From the NCBI GenBank assembly GCA_937890765.1, contig CALADQ010000025.1, positions 1 through 62,470 on the forward strand: a DNA stretch of 62,470 nt. Reading direction: 5' to 3'. This stretch comes from an uncultured Candidatus Neoarthromitus sp. (GTDB lineage Bacteria; Bacillota; Clostridia; Clostridiales; Clostridiaceae). A program made the position numbers and the translations under genes. Under the pieces are notes generated by a model. The model was not told where the DNA came from and searched no databases. It was given only the letters and a program-made list of their open reading frames with translations. Shown in pieces: positions 7,976-16,378 of this stretch; the stretch's first letter is position 1, and every line of letters begins with the position of its first letter.

Positions 7976-9712
7976 ATATACAAAACGCTCTATAGAAATT
8001 TAAAATCTAAAACTCTTTTTAGGACTATACTTATTCAAAAAATTGGGATTATAGCAATAATAAGTTTCTTCTCAATTGTCGTGTATATAAGCATAGTTTA
8101 CAAAACATCGAGCAATATTTTAATTAACTATTACCAAGATGTTTTATACAATTTGACTTCAAACTTCGATCATAAAATAACACAAGAATTTTTGAAAAAT
8201 CCTTCGAGGGTTGGTCCAAATTTCAAATACATAAAAAATTATCTTGAAACATTCGGAAGCAATTTAGGTATTAAAGATGTTTACCTATCAAGCATAACAA
8301 CTGAAGATAAAAAAGAAATTTTATTGGTTCACGGAACTAATGAAAAATATAACATTGGTGATCCTATAAATTCTGTATTTGGATTGGAAGCTTTTAAGAC
8401 AAAGAAAATAATTTCAGGAAATCATTATGACAATAATAACAACATTTATTATAGTTTTTATTCTCCAATATTAAATGACTATGGAGACTCAATTGCATTG
8501 ATAGCTTTTAATGTTCCTAAAAATTCGTTTACGCAACTCACCATTAAAAAGTTTATAAAAATAATTTCAATGTTAATTTTGTTAAATTTAATTTTAATGA
8601 TTTTTCATTCTTACGTTGCTACAGTTGGACTGTGGTTTATCTTAAAACCAATTTACATAATTAAAAATGAAGTTTTAAATATATCGAGCAAAATTTTTTC
8701 AATAAACAACAACATAAATTTTGCGACTTATGAATTCAATAAAATTCAAAAACTTTTTGTCAAAACAATCAAGCTCATAAAAGATTTTATAATGAGTCTC
8801 ATTATTTATCTCGAGTACGTTAAATTTTCAATTTCAAAAGTTAAGCTTAGCTCTCTTGAAATTGTAAATAAAATAAAATCTACAATAACTTACATTAATA
8901 GAGTTTCAAAATCCAATGAAAATGTCAACGCTGAAGTTCACAATCTCAAAGATAAAATTCAAACTTTTTCAAATGAAATAGAATCAATACGAAATGAATT
9001 AAAAAATATTTTGGAAGTAAATTTACTTTCAATAAACACTTGTCAAGACAACAACGAACTTTTAAATGAATTTTTAATTGAAATTTCAATCTTGATTAAA
9101 AAATTTAAAACTGAACAAAACGAATGTCAAAAATTAACCTACTTGTCAAACAAAATAAATACAATTCTTGAAAATATTTTGACAATAACAAACGAAACGA
9201 AACTTCTTTCTCTTAACGCTTCAATTGTTGCAATCTCTGCTGGAGAGCACGGAAAAAGTTTTGGTGTAATTGCAAAAGAAGTTGGCGACCTTTCTCAAAA
9301 CATAATTAAGTCTGCGAATTACATTCAACAAACTTTAATTAAAATAACCGAAACCATAAACATCTTAAACAGAGAGTCAATAGAAATTTTTGAATCCTTC
9401 AAAACTCATTCGGAAAAATCAAAAATATTTTCATCAAATTTAAATGAAATATATAGCTCAATCAAAAACATAAATTCATTTCTTAAAGATATTTCATTTT
9501 CATCAGATAAGCTTAACACAAAAAATTTAATCATACTTGACAATGTTACATTTTTAAGTTCTACATCTTCATCAAACTTAAATTCCATAAAGCAAATTGA
9601 AAATTTAATAGGAAAAGTTAATGAAAACGCGTTGACATTTAGAAAAAGTTTTGAAGATTTAGATTTCAGTATAAACAAAATTAAATTAGATTTAAATCAA
9701 TTTAAACTATAA
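7976..9712 (+). CDS. Methyl-accepting chemotaxis protein with a non-canonical start
   Basis: A chemoreceptor of about 578 residues. The signalling tip reads LTITNETKLLSLNASIVAIS and AGEHGKSFGVIAKEVGDLSQ, the highly conserved CheA/CheW-binding hairpin, inside a long coiled coil. A short extracellular sensor (about 110 residues, ending YSPILNDYGDS) sits between an N-terminal helix and a second one (SMLILLNLILMIFHSYVATVG). The first ATG/GTG/TTG in frame is GTG 8081, which would cut through the N-terminal helix. The frame is open back to a TAA at 7955, and an AAGGGGG ribosome site (7961-7967) precedes ATC 7973 and ATA 7976, so translation probably starts at one of these rare codons. The second receptor follows 25 bases downstream. 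Confidence 0.8.
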   Translation: MYKTLYRNLKSKTLFRTILIQKIGIIAIISFFSIVVYISIVYKTSSNILINYYQDVLYNLTSNFDHKITQEFLKNPSRVGPNFKYIKNYLETFGSNLGIKDVYLSSITTEDKKEILLVHGTNEKYNIGDPINSVFGLEAFKTKKIISGNHYDNNNNIYYSFYSPILNDYGDSIALIAFNVPKNSFTQLTIKKFIKIISMLILLNLILMIFHSYVATVGLWFILKPIYIIKNEVLNISSKIFSINNNINFATYEFNKIQKLFVKTIKLIKDFIMSLIIYLEYVKFSISKVKLSSLEIVNKIKSTITYINRVSKSNENVNAEVHNLKDKIQTFSNEIESIRNELKNILEVNLLSINTCQDNNELLNEFLIEISILIKKFKTEQNECQKLTYLSNKINTILENILTITNETKLLSLNASIVAISAGEHGKSFGVIAKEVGDLSQNIIKSANYIQQTLIKITETINILNRESIEIFESFKTHSEKSKIFSSNLNEIYSSIKNINSFLKDISFSSDKLNTKNLIILDNVTFLSSTSSSNLNSIKQIENLIGKVNENALTFRKSFEDLDFSINKIKLDLNQFKL

Positions 9713-9737
9713 AATTTTATAAATGGAGTAACTTTTC

Positions 9738-11531
9738 ATGAAAGAAGCCATATTAAAACAACCATCAATAAATAAAGATAAATGTATTCGCAAAAATTCT
9801 ATAAAAATAAAGATTTTCATGTTGCACATCGCAATTTTATTAATGTTATTCATATTTTTCTGCTCCACATCTTTATTATTACTTAGAGTGACAGCAACAA
9901 ACACACTTGAATCTTACGGTAAATCTATTTTGAAAAATTATAACAAAACATTTGATTTGGATTCGTATCTTAAATTTTTAGAAAATCCATCATTAAATAA
10001 TCCTGAGTATGAAAAATTATCAGGATCAATTAAAAAATTTAAGAAGATGGTTAATGCAGTTTTCGTTTATACAATAAAACTTAACAAAAAAAATCAAGAA
10101 GTTATGTTGATAGATGGTTCAGAAGGAGAATTATTTCTTCCACCTGGATATGTTTTGAGAGATAAACCTACAAACATAGTTAAAGAAACTTACAAAAAAG
10201 GAAAATTTATTAGAGCTCAATACACTAACAATTCGTGGGGAGAATATTTTTCATTCTATATTCCGATTAAAGATTCGAACAATAAAATTGTTAGCCTTTT
10301 AGGAATGGATTTGGATACAAAACCTTTGCAAAGAATTATAGACCAGGAGAAAAAGAGAATTTTAAATTTCATTTTCAAATTTTCATTTATTCTTTACGGA
10401 TTTTCGCTAATAATAACAGCATTTTCTACATCGAGATTAATGACGCCAGTGAAAACAATAAAATCATTTCTCGAAGCTATATCAAACGGAAATCTTTCGC
10501 AAAAATTTTTGTATTCAAATAACAAAGATGAATTTTCATCGATACAAAATTTATTTATCGATATGATTAATCGTGTGAAAGAGATTTTAAAAACGATTAT
10601 ATTTACATCAAAGAAAATTGAATCTACATTTTCTGAAGTTGAAATGAAGAAAACAGATATAATTTCAAAAATAATAGATATAAATTCTCTTACGTCAAAT
10701 ATTTCGAAATCTAACGAAAAAATATTTTTAAATACAAACAACGTCAAAAACGAAATTATTTCGTTTAATTCGTCAATAAATAAAATGTCATCAGAACTTT
10801 TCAATACAAAAGAGTTGAGCAAAAATGCACACAAAATTTGCATGGAAAATACAGAAAACATTCAATCGTTTATTTTAGAAATTTCTCCACTGATACAAAA
10901 GTTTGAAAACTTTAAAGAAAACACATCGCTACTAAGTGATTTGTCTAGCGAAATAAAACAAATTTTAAAAGAGATTCACGAAATATCAAACCAAACAAAA
11001 TTATTATCTTTAAACGCATCTATCGTTGCTGCTTCTGCTGGAGAACACGGAGATGGTTTCGCTGTTGTATCAAGAGAGATTGGTGAACTTTCATACAAAA
11101 CTAGCCAATCAGTATCTCACATACAAGATACTTTAGCTACAATAATAAAAACAATTTCATTTATAAATTCAGAAACAATTGTAACATCAACCATATTTAA
11201 AGAACACGCTCTTAAATCGTCATTATTTTCAAGAAACCTCAACAAAATAAATGCACTTATATCTAAAACGACAAATTCACTTGAAAAAATTTCATCAAAA
11301 TCAACAGACTTGATTGAAAAAAACAGCGTAATTTTACAATCTATAAAATACATTCACGATGAATCAAAATCAAATAATTCTATTTTAAAATCCATTTCGA
11401 ATTCAACGCATAAACTTTCTGAACTTTCTTCATATTTTAAAATAGAATTTCAAAAAATAAATAGATATATAAAAAATATAAGAAACTCTTACACTATATT
11501 TAGAATTCGTAAAGAAGAAGAGCAGGAATAA
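9738..11531 (+). CDS. Methyl-accepting chemotaxis protein with HAMP domain
   Basis: A 597-residue chemoreceptor. It has a basic N-terminus, a first membrane helix (about residues 28-52), an extracellular sensor of about 150 residues with a Cache-like ending (YIPIKDSNNKIVSLLGMDLD), a second helix (about 212-234), a HAMP segment (SRLMTPVKTIKSFLEAIS followed by GNLSQKF), and a cytoplasmic coiled coil with the conserved tip ISNQTKLLSLNASIVAASAG EH. The sensor probably binds a small ligand outside the cell. ATG 9738 has GGAG nine bases upstream. It shares its tip with the preceding receptor but the sensor halves differ, so the pair looks like an old duplication with divergent ligand specificity. 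Confidence 0.92.
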   Translation: MKEAILKQPSINKDKCIRKNSIKIKIFMLHIAILLMLFIFFCSTSLLLLRVTATNTLESYGKSILKNYNKTFDLDSYLKFLENPSLNNPEYEKLSGSIKKFKKMVNAVFVYTIKLNKKNQEVMLIDGSEGELFLPPGYVLRDKPTNIVKETYKKGKFIRAQYTNNSWGEYFSFYIPIKDSNNKIVSLLGMDLDTKPLQRIIDQEKKRILNFIFKFSFILYGFSLIITAFSTSRLMTPVKTIKSFLEAISNGNLSQKFLYSNNKDEFSSIQNLFIDMINRVKEILKTIIFTSKKIESTFSEVEMKKTDIISKIIDINSLTSNISKSNEKIFLNTNNVKNEIISFNSSINKMSSELFNTKELSKNAHKICMENTENIQSFILEISPLIQKFENFKENTSLLSDLSSEIKQILKEIHEISNQTKLLSLNASIVAASAGEHGDGFAVVSREIGELSYKTSQSVSHIQDTLATIIKTISFINSETIVTSTIFKEHALKSSLFSRNLNKINALISKTTNSLEKISSKSTDLIEKNSVILQSIKYIHDESKSNNSILKSISNSTHKLSELSSYFKIEFQKINRYIKNIRNSYTIFRIRKEEEQE

Positions 11532-11550
11532 TTTTATCCCTGCTCTTTTT
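11518..11550. terminator. Bidirectional terminator between chemoreceptor and oadB
   Basis: AAGAGCAGG pairs with CCTGCTCTT, then TTTTTG. It overlaps the last codons of the chemoreceptor and lies just past the stop of the convergent decarboxylase operon. Confidence 0.75.
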
Positions 11551-11560
11551 GTATTTCTAT

Positions 11561-12700
11561 TTAACCAAATATGGAAAGCAATATACCAGCTGCAACTGCG
11601 GAACCAATTACACCAGCAACGTTAGGTCCCATTGCGTGCATAAACAAAAAATTCGAACTATCTTCTTCAACACCAATTTTATGAACAACTCTAGCTGCCA
11701 TTGGCACAGCACTAACTCCTGCAGCACCAATCATTGGATTCACTTTTCCCTTCGTCAAAAAACACATTAGCTTTCCAAACAAAACCCCAAACGCTGTACC
11801 AAATATAAATGCAACTAAACCAAGCACAATAACTTTTATAGTTGCAATTTGAAGAAAATTTTCAGCATTCGCTGTCGCTCCAACTGTTAAACCAATAAAA
11901 ACTGTTATTATGTAAAGCAAAGCATTCTTAACATTCTCAACTAATTGTGGCACAACTCCACTTTCTTTTATAAGATTTCCAAACATCAACATTCCAATTA
12001 AAGCTGCCGAACTAGGAACTATTAAAATCGTAAAAGCCGAAACAACTATTGGAAAAATTATTTTTTCAATACGCGAAACTTCTCTAAGCTGATTCATTTT
12101 AATACTTCTTTCCTTTTTTGTAGTAAGCATCTTTATTATCGGAGGTTGAATAACTGGAATTAAAGCCATATAAGAATACGCCGCAATAGCTATTGAACCC
12201 AACATGTGCGGAGCTACTTTACTAGTAAAATGAATTGCTGTTGGTCCATCTGCACCACCAATTATACCAATTGATGAAGCTTCTGTCGCACTAAAACCTA
12301 AAGCAATTGCAATTATAAACGCAACAAATATACCTATCTGTGCAGCAGCACCCAATAAAAATGTTTTTGGATTTGCAATAAGCGGACTAAAATCGATTGA
12401 AGCACCTATCGCCATAAAAATTAATGGAGGAAATATTCCAAGCTTTACGCCTTGATATAAATTGTAGAGAAGTCCACCTTCATCCATAAGACCTTCTCCA
12501 TTTGTAAATGGAAAATTAACTAAAAACATACCAAAGGCAATTGGCAAAAGCAAATATGGTTCATACTTTTTAAATATTGCTAGATACATAAACAAAAGAG
12601 AAATACAAATCATTATTAGATTCTTAGGATTATCGATTAAAAGTTTAATTCCCGAGTTATTATACAATTGATTTAGCATTCCAAAAAAATTTATATTCAA
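11561..12700 (-). CDS. oadB: Sodium-translocating decarboxylase, membrane beta subunit
   Basis: A 379-residue polytopic membrane protein of the OadB/MmdB/GcdB family. It decarboxylates carboxybiotin and pumps sodium outwards. The strongly conserved GIIGGADGPTAIHFTSKVAP segment contains the Asp (OadB Asp203 equivalent) needed for sodium transport, and the C-terminal FLFMHAMGPNVAGVIGSAVA segment contains the conserved Asn and Gly region of the second transport site. About nine to eleven membrane helices. Last gene of a four-gene operon: carboxyltransferase, gamma-like, biotin carrier, beta. Start at ATG 12700, 11 bases after the biotin carrier gene. Confidence 0.93.
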   Translation of the reverse strand: MNINFFGMLNQLYNNSGIKLLIDNPKNLIMICISLLFMYLAIFKKYEPYLLLPIAFGMFLVNFPFTNGEGLMDEGGLLYNLYQGVKLGIFPPLIFMAIGASIDFSPLIANPKTFLLGAAAQIGIFVAFIIAIALGFSATEASSIGIIGGADGPTAIHFTSKVAPHMLGSIAIAAYSYMALIPVIQPPIIKMLTTKKERSIKMNQLREVSRIEKIIFPIVVSAFTILIVPSSAALIGMLMFGNLIKESGVVPQLVENVKNALLYIITVFIGLTVGATANAENFLQIATIKVIVLGLVAFIFGTAFGVLFGKLMCFLTKGKVNPMIGAAGVSAVPMAARVVHKIGVEEDSSNFLFMHAMGPNVAGVIGSAVAAGILLSIFG

Positions 12701-12711
12701 CTTTCTTCCCC

Positions 12712-13065
12712 CTATCTAATAACTAACAACGGATCATTGCTATTTACATTCGTTCCTTCACTTACAATTATTTCTTCAACAGTTCCAGAAATATTTGCTA
12801 AAATTTCATTTTCCATTTTCATGGCTTCAAAAATTAATAACACATCACCTTTTTTAACTTTATCACCCTTTCGAACTTTTATCATTCGTATAACTCCTTG
12901 CATTGGTGACTTAACTACTTCACAATCAGAGCTAACGCTCGTCTCTTTTAATTGAGTTTGAGAAGTATTAGTTTTTTCATTAGATATGTTTTCATTTTTT
13001 TCAATTACCTCAACTTCAACTTCATAAACTTTTCCATTAACTTTAATTTTGTAAACTTTCATCAA
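12712..13065 (-). CDS. Biotin carboxyl carrier protein of the decarboxylase
   Basis: A 117-residue biotinyl protein. The C-terminal lipoyl/biotinyl domain (about residues 48-117) carries the biotinylation motif EAMKMENEI with the target Lys in the centre. Residues 1-16 (YKIKVNGKVYEVEVEV) resemble the start of methylmalonyl-CoA decarboxylase gamma and other MmdC-type carriers; a Ser/Thr/Asn-rich linker joins the halves. The carrier takes CO2 from the substrate at the alpha subunit and hands it to OadB at the membrane. It lies between oadG and oadB in the operon, so the biotin domain that other bacteria fuse to OadA is here a separate gene. Confidence 0.92.
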   Translation of the reverse strand: MMKVYKIKVNGKVYEVEVEVIEKNENISNEKTNTSQTQLKETSVSSDCEVVKSPMQGVIRMIKVRKGDKVKKGDVLLIFEAMKMENEILANISGTVEEIIVSEGTNVNSNDPLLVIR

Positions 13066-13074
13066 TAACTCCCC

Positions 13075-13398
13075 TTACATTCTCTTTATACTCTTAATCT
13101 TAACAGTTTTGTTGTCTTTTCCTTCAACCGCATCAATAGACGCAACAAATGCTGCAATTAATGTATCCTCATCTTTTATATCTTCAAATTTTATATTTGT
13201 ATTTTGTTCTATCGACTTCTTGACCTCAATACTTTTTTTGTTGTCTTCATTCAATTTCTTCTTATACAAAATAATATTAATTAAATTAACGCCAAACGAA
13301 ATGAACATCAAAACAATAAAGACTACCAATATACATAAAACCGAAATCATCAATGCGAATTTCAAATCTATATATACGTCCATATAACACCTTCCCAA
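13075..13398 (-). CDS. oadG: Decarboxylase gamma-like subunit with one membrane helix
   Basis: A 107-residue protein with a single N-terminal transmembrane helix (about residues 12-37, ALMISVLCILVVFIVLMFIS) and a charged cytoplasmic tail, the layout of OadG/MmdD subunits, which anchor and stabilise the carboxyltransferase on the beta subunit. The tail ends with EDTLIAAFVASIDAVEG, a segment often seen at the C-terminus of clostridial OadG-like proteins. The assignment rests on operon position between the carboxyltransferase and biotin carrier as much as on sequence. The ORF may start at MDVYIDLKFALM rather than MGRCYM, as an AGGTG lies before that second ATG. Confidence 0.75.
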   Translation of the reverse strand: MGRCYMDVYIDLKFALMISVLCILVVFIVLMFISFGVNLINIILYKKKLNEDNKKSIEVKKSIEQNTNIKFEDIKDEDTLIAAFVASIDAVEGKDNKTVKIKSIKRM

Positions 13399-13400
13399 TC

Positions 13401-14783
13401 CTAATTAAATTCTAAGTTTATATTAATAACTTGATTATCATTTTGATTATACTTTTTTTCCAAAAAATTTTTTGCAACTTGAGGAAATAAAATATAACTC
13501 ATAACATCTTCATCACTTTTTGCAAAATTAAAACTTTCCTCTTTAAGTCTCATAAATTCATCGTCAATCAAGTCCGCTGGTCTACAAGTTATTTCATTTT
13601 CATCATTTAAAATTTTATTTTTAAGCTCCTCATTAATTTCAGAAGGCGGTTTTCCATAAAGTCCTTTTACATAATCCTTTATCTCTTTTGAAACCATCTT
13701 ATATTTTTCTCCACTTAAAACATTCATAACAGCTTGCGTACCAACCATTTGTGATAACGGAGTAACAAGAGGAGGATATCCCAAATCCTTTCTTACTAAT
13801 GGGATTTCTTTCAAAACATCTTCAAACATGTGTTCAGCTCCTTGAGCTTTCATTTGATTAATCATATTTGAAATCATTCCGCCAGGCAATTGCGTTTCTA
13901 TTATTTGAGGATTTATAAAATAAGATTTAGAATTTAAAATTCCTTCTTTCAAATATTTTTCTCTGATAGGTTTAAAATAATCTGCTATCTCTCTCAATTT
14001 TTCAAAATTTATTTTCGTATCGTATTCTGTGTTTTCAAAAGCTTTAACGATTGATTCAGTTGAAGGCTGGCTTGTTCCTCCTCCAAATGTTGAAATCGCT
14101 GTATCGATTATGTCAACTCCCGCTTCAACAGATTTCATATACAACATTTCTGCAATTCCACAAGTTGAATGACTATGTATTTCAATTGGAATCGAAATAT
14201 TTTTCTTCATATCTTTTATAAGATTGCACGCATTATATGGAAGTAAAATTCCTGACATATCTTTTATACAAATAGAATCTGCTCCCATATCTTCTATTTT
14301 TTTAGACAACTCAACATAATATTCATGAGTGTGAACCGGACTTACAGAATAACTCATAGCAACTTGAAGATGAGCACCATATTTTTTCGTCGATTCAATT
14401 GAACATTGAAGATTTCTCAAATCATTTAACGCATCAAAAACTCTTATAATGTCTATCCCATTTTCGATTGCTAAAAAAATAAATTTATCAACAACATCGT
14501 CTGCATAATGTCTGTATCCCAAAATATTTTGACCTCTGTGAAGCATTTGAAGCTTTGTATTTTTTACAACCTTTCGTATTTTTCTAAGCCTCTCCCACGG
14601 ATCTTCGTTCAAATAACGTATACATGAATCAAAAGTTGCACCACCCCAAACTTCGAGAGCATGATAACCAACTTCATCCATCTTACTTAAAATAGGAAGA
14701 ATTTCATCTGTTGTAAGTCTAGTAGCTATTAAACTTTGATGCCCATCTCTCAAACACGTTTCTGTAATTTTAAATTTCCCCAA
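13401..14783 (-). CDS. oadA: Decarboxylase alpha subunit (carboxyltransferase domain, OadA-like)
   Basis: A 460-residue carboxyltransferase of the oxaloacetate decarboxylase alpha / pyruvate carboxylase B / transcarboxylase 5S family. It opens with ITETCLRDGHQSLIATRLTT, with the metal-binding Asp in RDGHQS; then EVWGGATFDSCIRYLNEDPW (conserved CxxxD-type region), the Lys region SICIKDMSG that is carboxylated in the family, and the metal ligands IEIHSHSTCGIA. It stops after the conserved PxxL/region and lacks the biotinyl domain found in many OadA proteins, which is encoded separately at 12712. First gene of the operon. Oxaloacetate is the likely substrate, since the methylmalonyl-CoA enzyme has an unrelated alpha subunit. 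Confidence 0.9.
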   Translation of the reverse strand: MGKFKITETCLRDGHQSLIATRLTTDEILPILSKMDEVGYHALEVWGGATFDSCIRYLNEDPWERLRKIRKVVKNTKLQMLHRGQNILGYRHYADDVVDKFIFLAIENGIDIIRVFDALNDLRNLQCSIESTKKYGAHLQVAMSYSVSPVHTHEYYVELSKKIEDMGADSICIKDMSGILLPYNACNLIKDMKKNISIPIEIHSHSTCGIAEMLYMKSVEAGVDIIDTAISTFGGGTSQPSTESIVKAFENTEYDTKINFEKLREIADYFKPIREKYLKEGILNSKSYFINPQIIETQLPGGMISNMINQMKAQGAEHMFEDVLKEIPLVRKDLGYPPLVTPLSQMVGTQAVMNVLSGEKYKMVSKEIKDYVKGLYGKPPSEINEELKNKILNDENEITCRPADLIDDEFMRLKEESFNFAKSDEDVMSYILFPQVAKNFLEKKYNQNDNQVININLEFN

Positions 14784-14907
14784 CTATAAAACTCCTTTTC
14801 GCAAAAATTTTTACAATGAATCCATAATATAAATTTTTTCCAAAATCAACTCTAAAAATCACATTATTCAAAATAAATTATAACATATATTCCTTTTTTC
14901 CATACAA

Positions 14908-14940
14908 AAAGACGATTATATTATCAAACATAATCGTCTT
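14908..14940 (-). terminator. Terminator of the lacFEG operon
   Basis: AAGACGATTAT (14909-14919) pairs perfectly with ATAATCGTCTT (14930-14940), loop of 10, followed on the minus strand by TTTTTG. It separates lacG from oadA. Confidence 0.8.
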
Positions 14941-14948
14941 CAAATAAT

Positions 14949-16355
14949 TTATAAAATTTCACCGCTACTTGAAACTTCCTTAAACCAATACGCACTTTTC
15001 TTAGGATATCTTTGCTGAGTTTCAAAATCAACATAAAACAATCCATATCGTTTATCATATCCATTTGTCCACGAAAAAACATCCATCAATGACCAAACAT
15101 AATATCCTTTAACAACCGCACCATCATCTATAGCTTTTGCAATTACATTAAGATGTGATTTTATATACTCTATCCGTGAATCATCATTTACAATTCCATT
15201 TTCAAAAACATCTTTGCATCCCATTCCATTTTCAGTTACATAAATTTTTTTATAATTTGGATAATCACATTTTATTCTCATAATCATATCGTAAAGGCCT
15301 TCAGGATAAATTAACCAATCCCAATCAGTTCTTGGTAGATTCACATCGAACATATACTCACCAATTCCTTTAAGTCTGTAAACAGATGTTCCTTTATCAC
15401 CTGTTCCATTATGAAAAATTTCATTTTCTCCATCGTAAGATTTAACAAAATTACTTTGATAATAATTTATACCCAAAAAATTATTTTTCAAACTCGCCTT
15501 CTTCATTATCGCAATATCATCATCCAAAATTTTAAAATCTCCACCGTTAATTTCAAGAATATCTTTAATAATTTTCAAAGTTTCATCACTATAAAAACCG
15601 TTAAAGGTAGCTTCCAATAAAAATTTATTGCAAAACACATGAGCTTTGTTGCAAGCCAACTCGTCTTCATAACAATTTTTATATGGATATTTAGTTTCTA
15701 AAGAATGGATTATTCCGATTTCTCCATTAAATCCAAATTCGTTAAACACATTAACAACTTTGGCATGCGCAACCATCATGTTGTGCATTGATTGAATAAC
15801 CTTTTCATAATCAAATTTTATAGCTGGCGGAAACTTTCCTGTTAAATATTGTCCACTACAAACAGGCCAAACTTCATTGAACGTTGCCCATCTATCAACT
15901 TCATCACCAAATTCTTCAAAACAAAACTTCGCATAATTCACAAAATGAATTATATTATCACGATTTAAAAAATCTCCATCTCTATGCAAAACTTCAGGAG
16001 TGTCAAAATGATGCAAAGTAACAAGAGGTTTGATTTTATTTTTTGCACATTTTCTAAACAAATCATGGTAGAACTTAATTCCATGAACATTCGGTATTCC
16101 ATATCCATTTGGAAATATTCTCGACCACGCAATAGAAATCCTAATTCCATTTAAGCCGAACTCTCTACACAAATTCAAATCAACATCATACTTATTATAA
16201 AAATCGCTCGCAGGATCTGGAGAAAATCTTCCTTCTTCTTCAAGAAAATCATCCCAAGCTACCTTGCCTTTATTTCCTATCTTTGTTGAACCTTCAGATT
16301 GGTAAGCCGAAGTTGCACCACCATAAACAAAATCTTTTGGCAAAAATCTACTCAT
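14949..16355 (-). CDS. lacG: 6-phospho-beta-galactosidase
   Basis: A 468-residue glycoside hydrolase family 1 enzyme that cleaves lactose-6-phosphate to glucose and galactose-6-phosphate in the cytoplasm. It follows the staphylococcal and lactococcal LacG closely in length and sequence: LPKDFVYGGATSAYQSEGST at the start, the acid/base Glu in WATFNEVWPV, the nucleophile Glu in IYVTENGMGCKD, and the phosphate-binding end MDVFSWTNGYDKRYGLFYVD. Last gene of the minus-strand lacF-lacE-lacG operon, 24 bases after lacE. The neighbouring lactose PTS and LacAB genes support 6-phospho-galactosidase rather than phospho-glucosidase specificity. Confidence 0.95.
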   Translation of the reverse strand: MSRFLPKDFVYGGATSAYQSEGSTKIGNKGKVAWDDFLEEEGRFSPDPASDFYNKYDVDLNLCREFGLNGIRISIAWSRIFPNGYGIPNVHGIKFYHDLFRKCAKNKIKPLVTLHHFDTPEVLHRDGDFLNRDNIIHFVNYAKFCFEEFGDEVDRWATFNEVWPVCSGQYLTGKFPPAIKFDYEKVIQSMHNMMVAHAKVVNVFNEFGFNGEIGIIHSLETKYPYKNCYEDELACNKAHVFCNKFLLEATFNGFYSDETLKIIKDILEINGGDFKILDDDIAIMKKASLKNNFLGINYYQSNFVKSYDGENEIFHNGTGDKGTSVYRLKGIGEYMFDVNLPRTDWDWLIYPEGLYDMIMRIKCDYPNYKKIYVTENGMGCKDVFENGIVNDDSRIEYIKSHLNVIAKAIDDGAVVKGYYVWSLMDVFSWTNGYDKRYGLFYVDFETQQRYPKKSAYWFKEVSSSGEIL

Positions 16356-16378
16356 AACATCTACCCCTAATCAAAAAT

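Noticed and set aside
10394..11353. Minus-strand ORFs inside the second chemoreceptor gene
   Set aside because: They are complementary shadows of AT-rich, Asn/Lys/Ile-rich coding DNA with no ribosome sites.
15411..16150. Short ORFs on both strands inside lacG
   Set aside because: lacG is a complete conserved gene; these have no homology or start signals.
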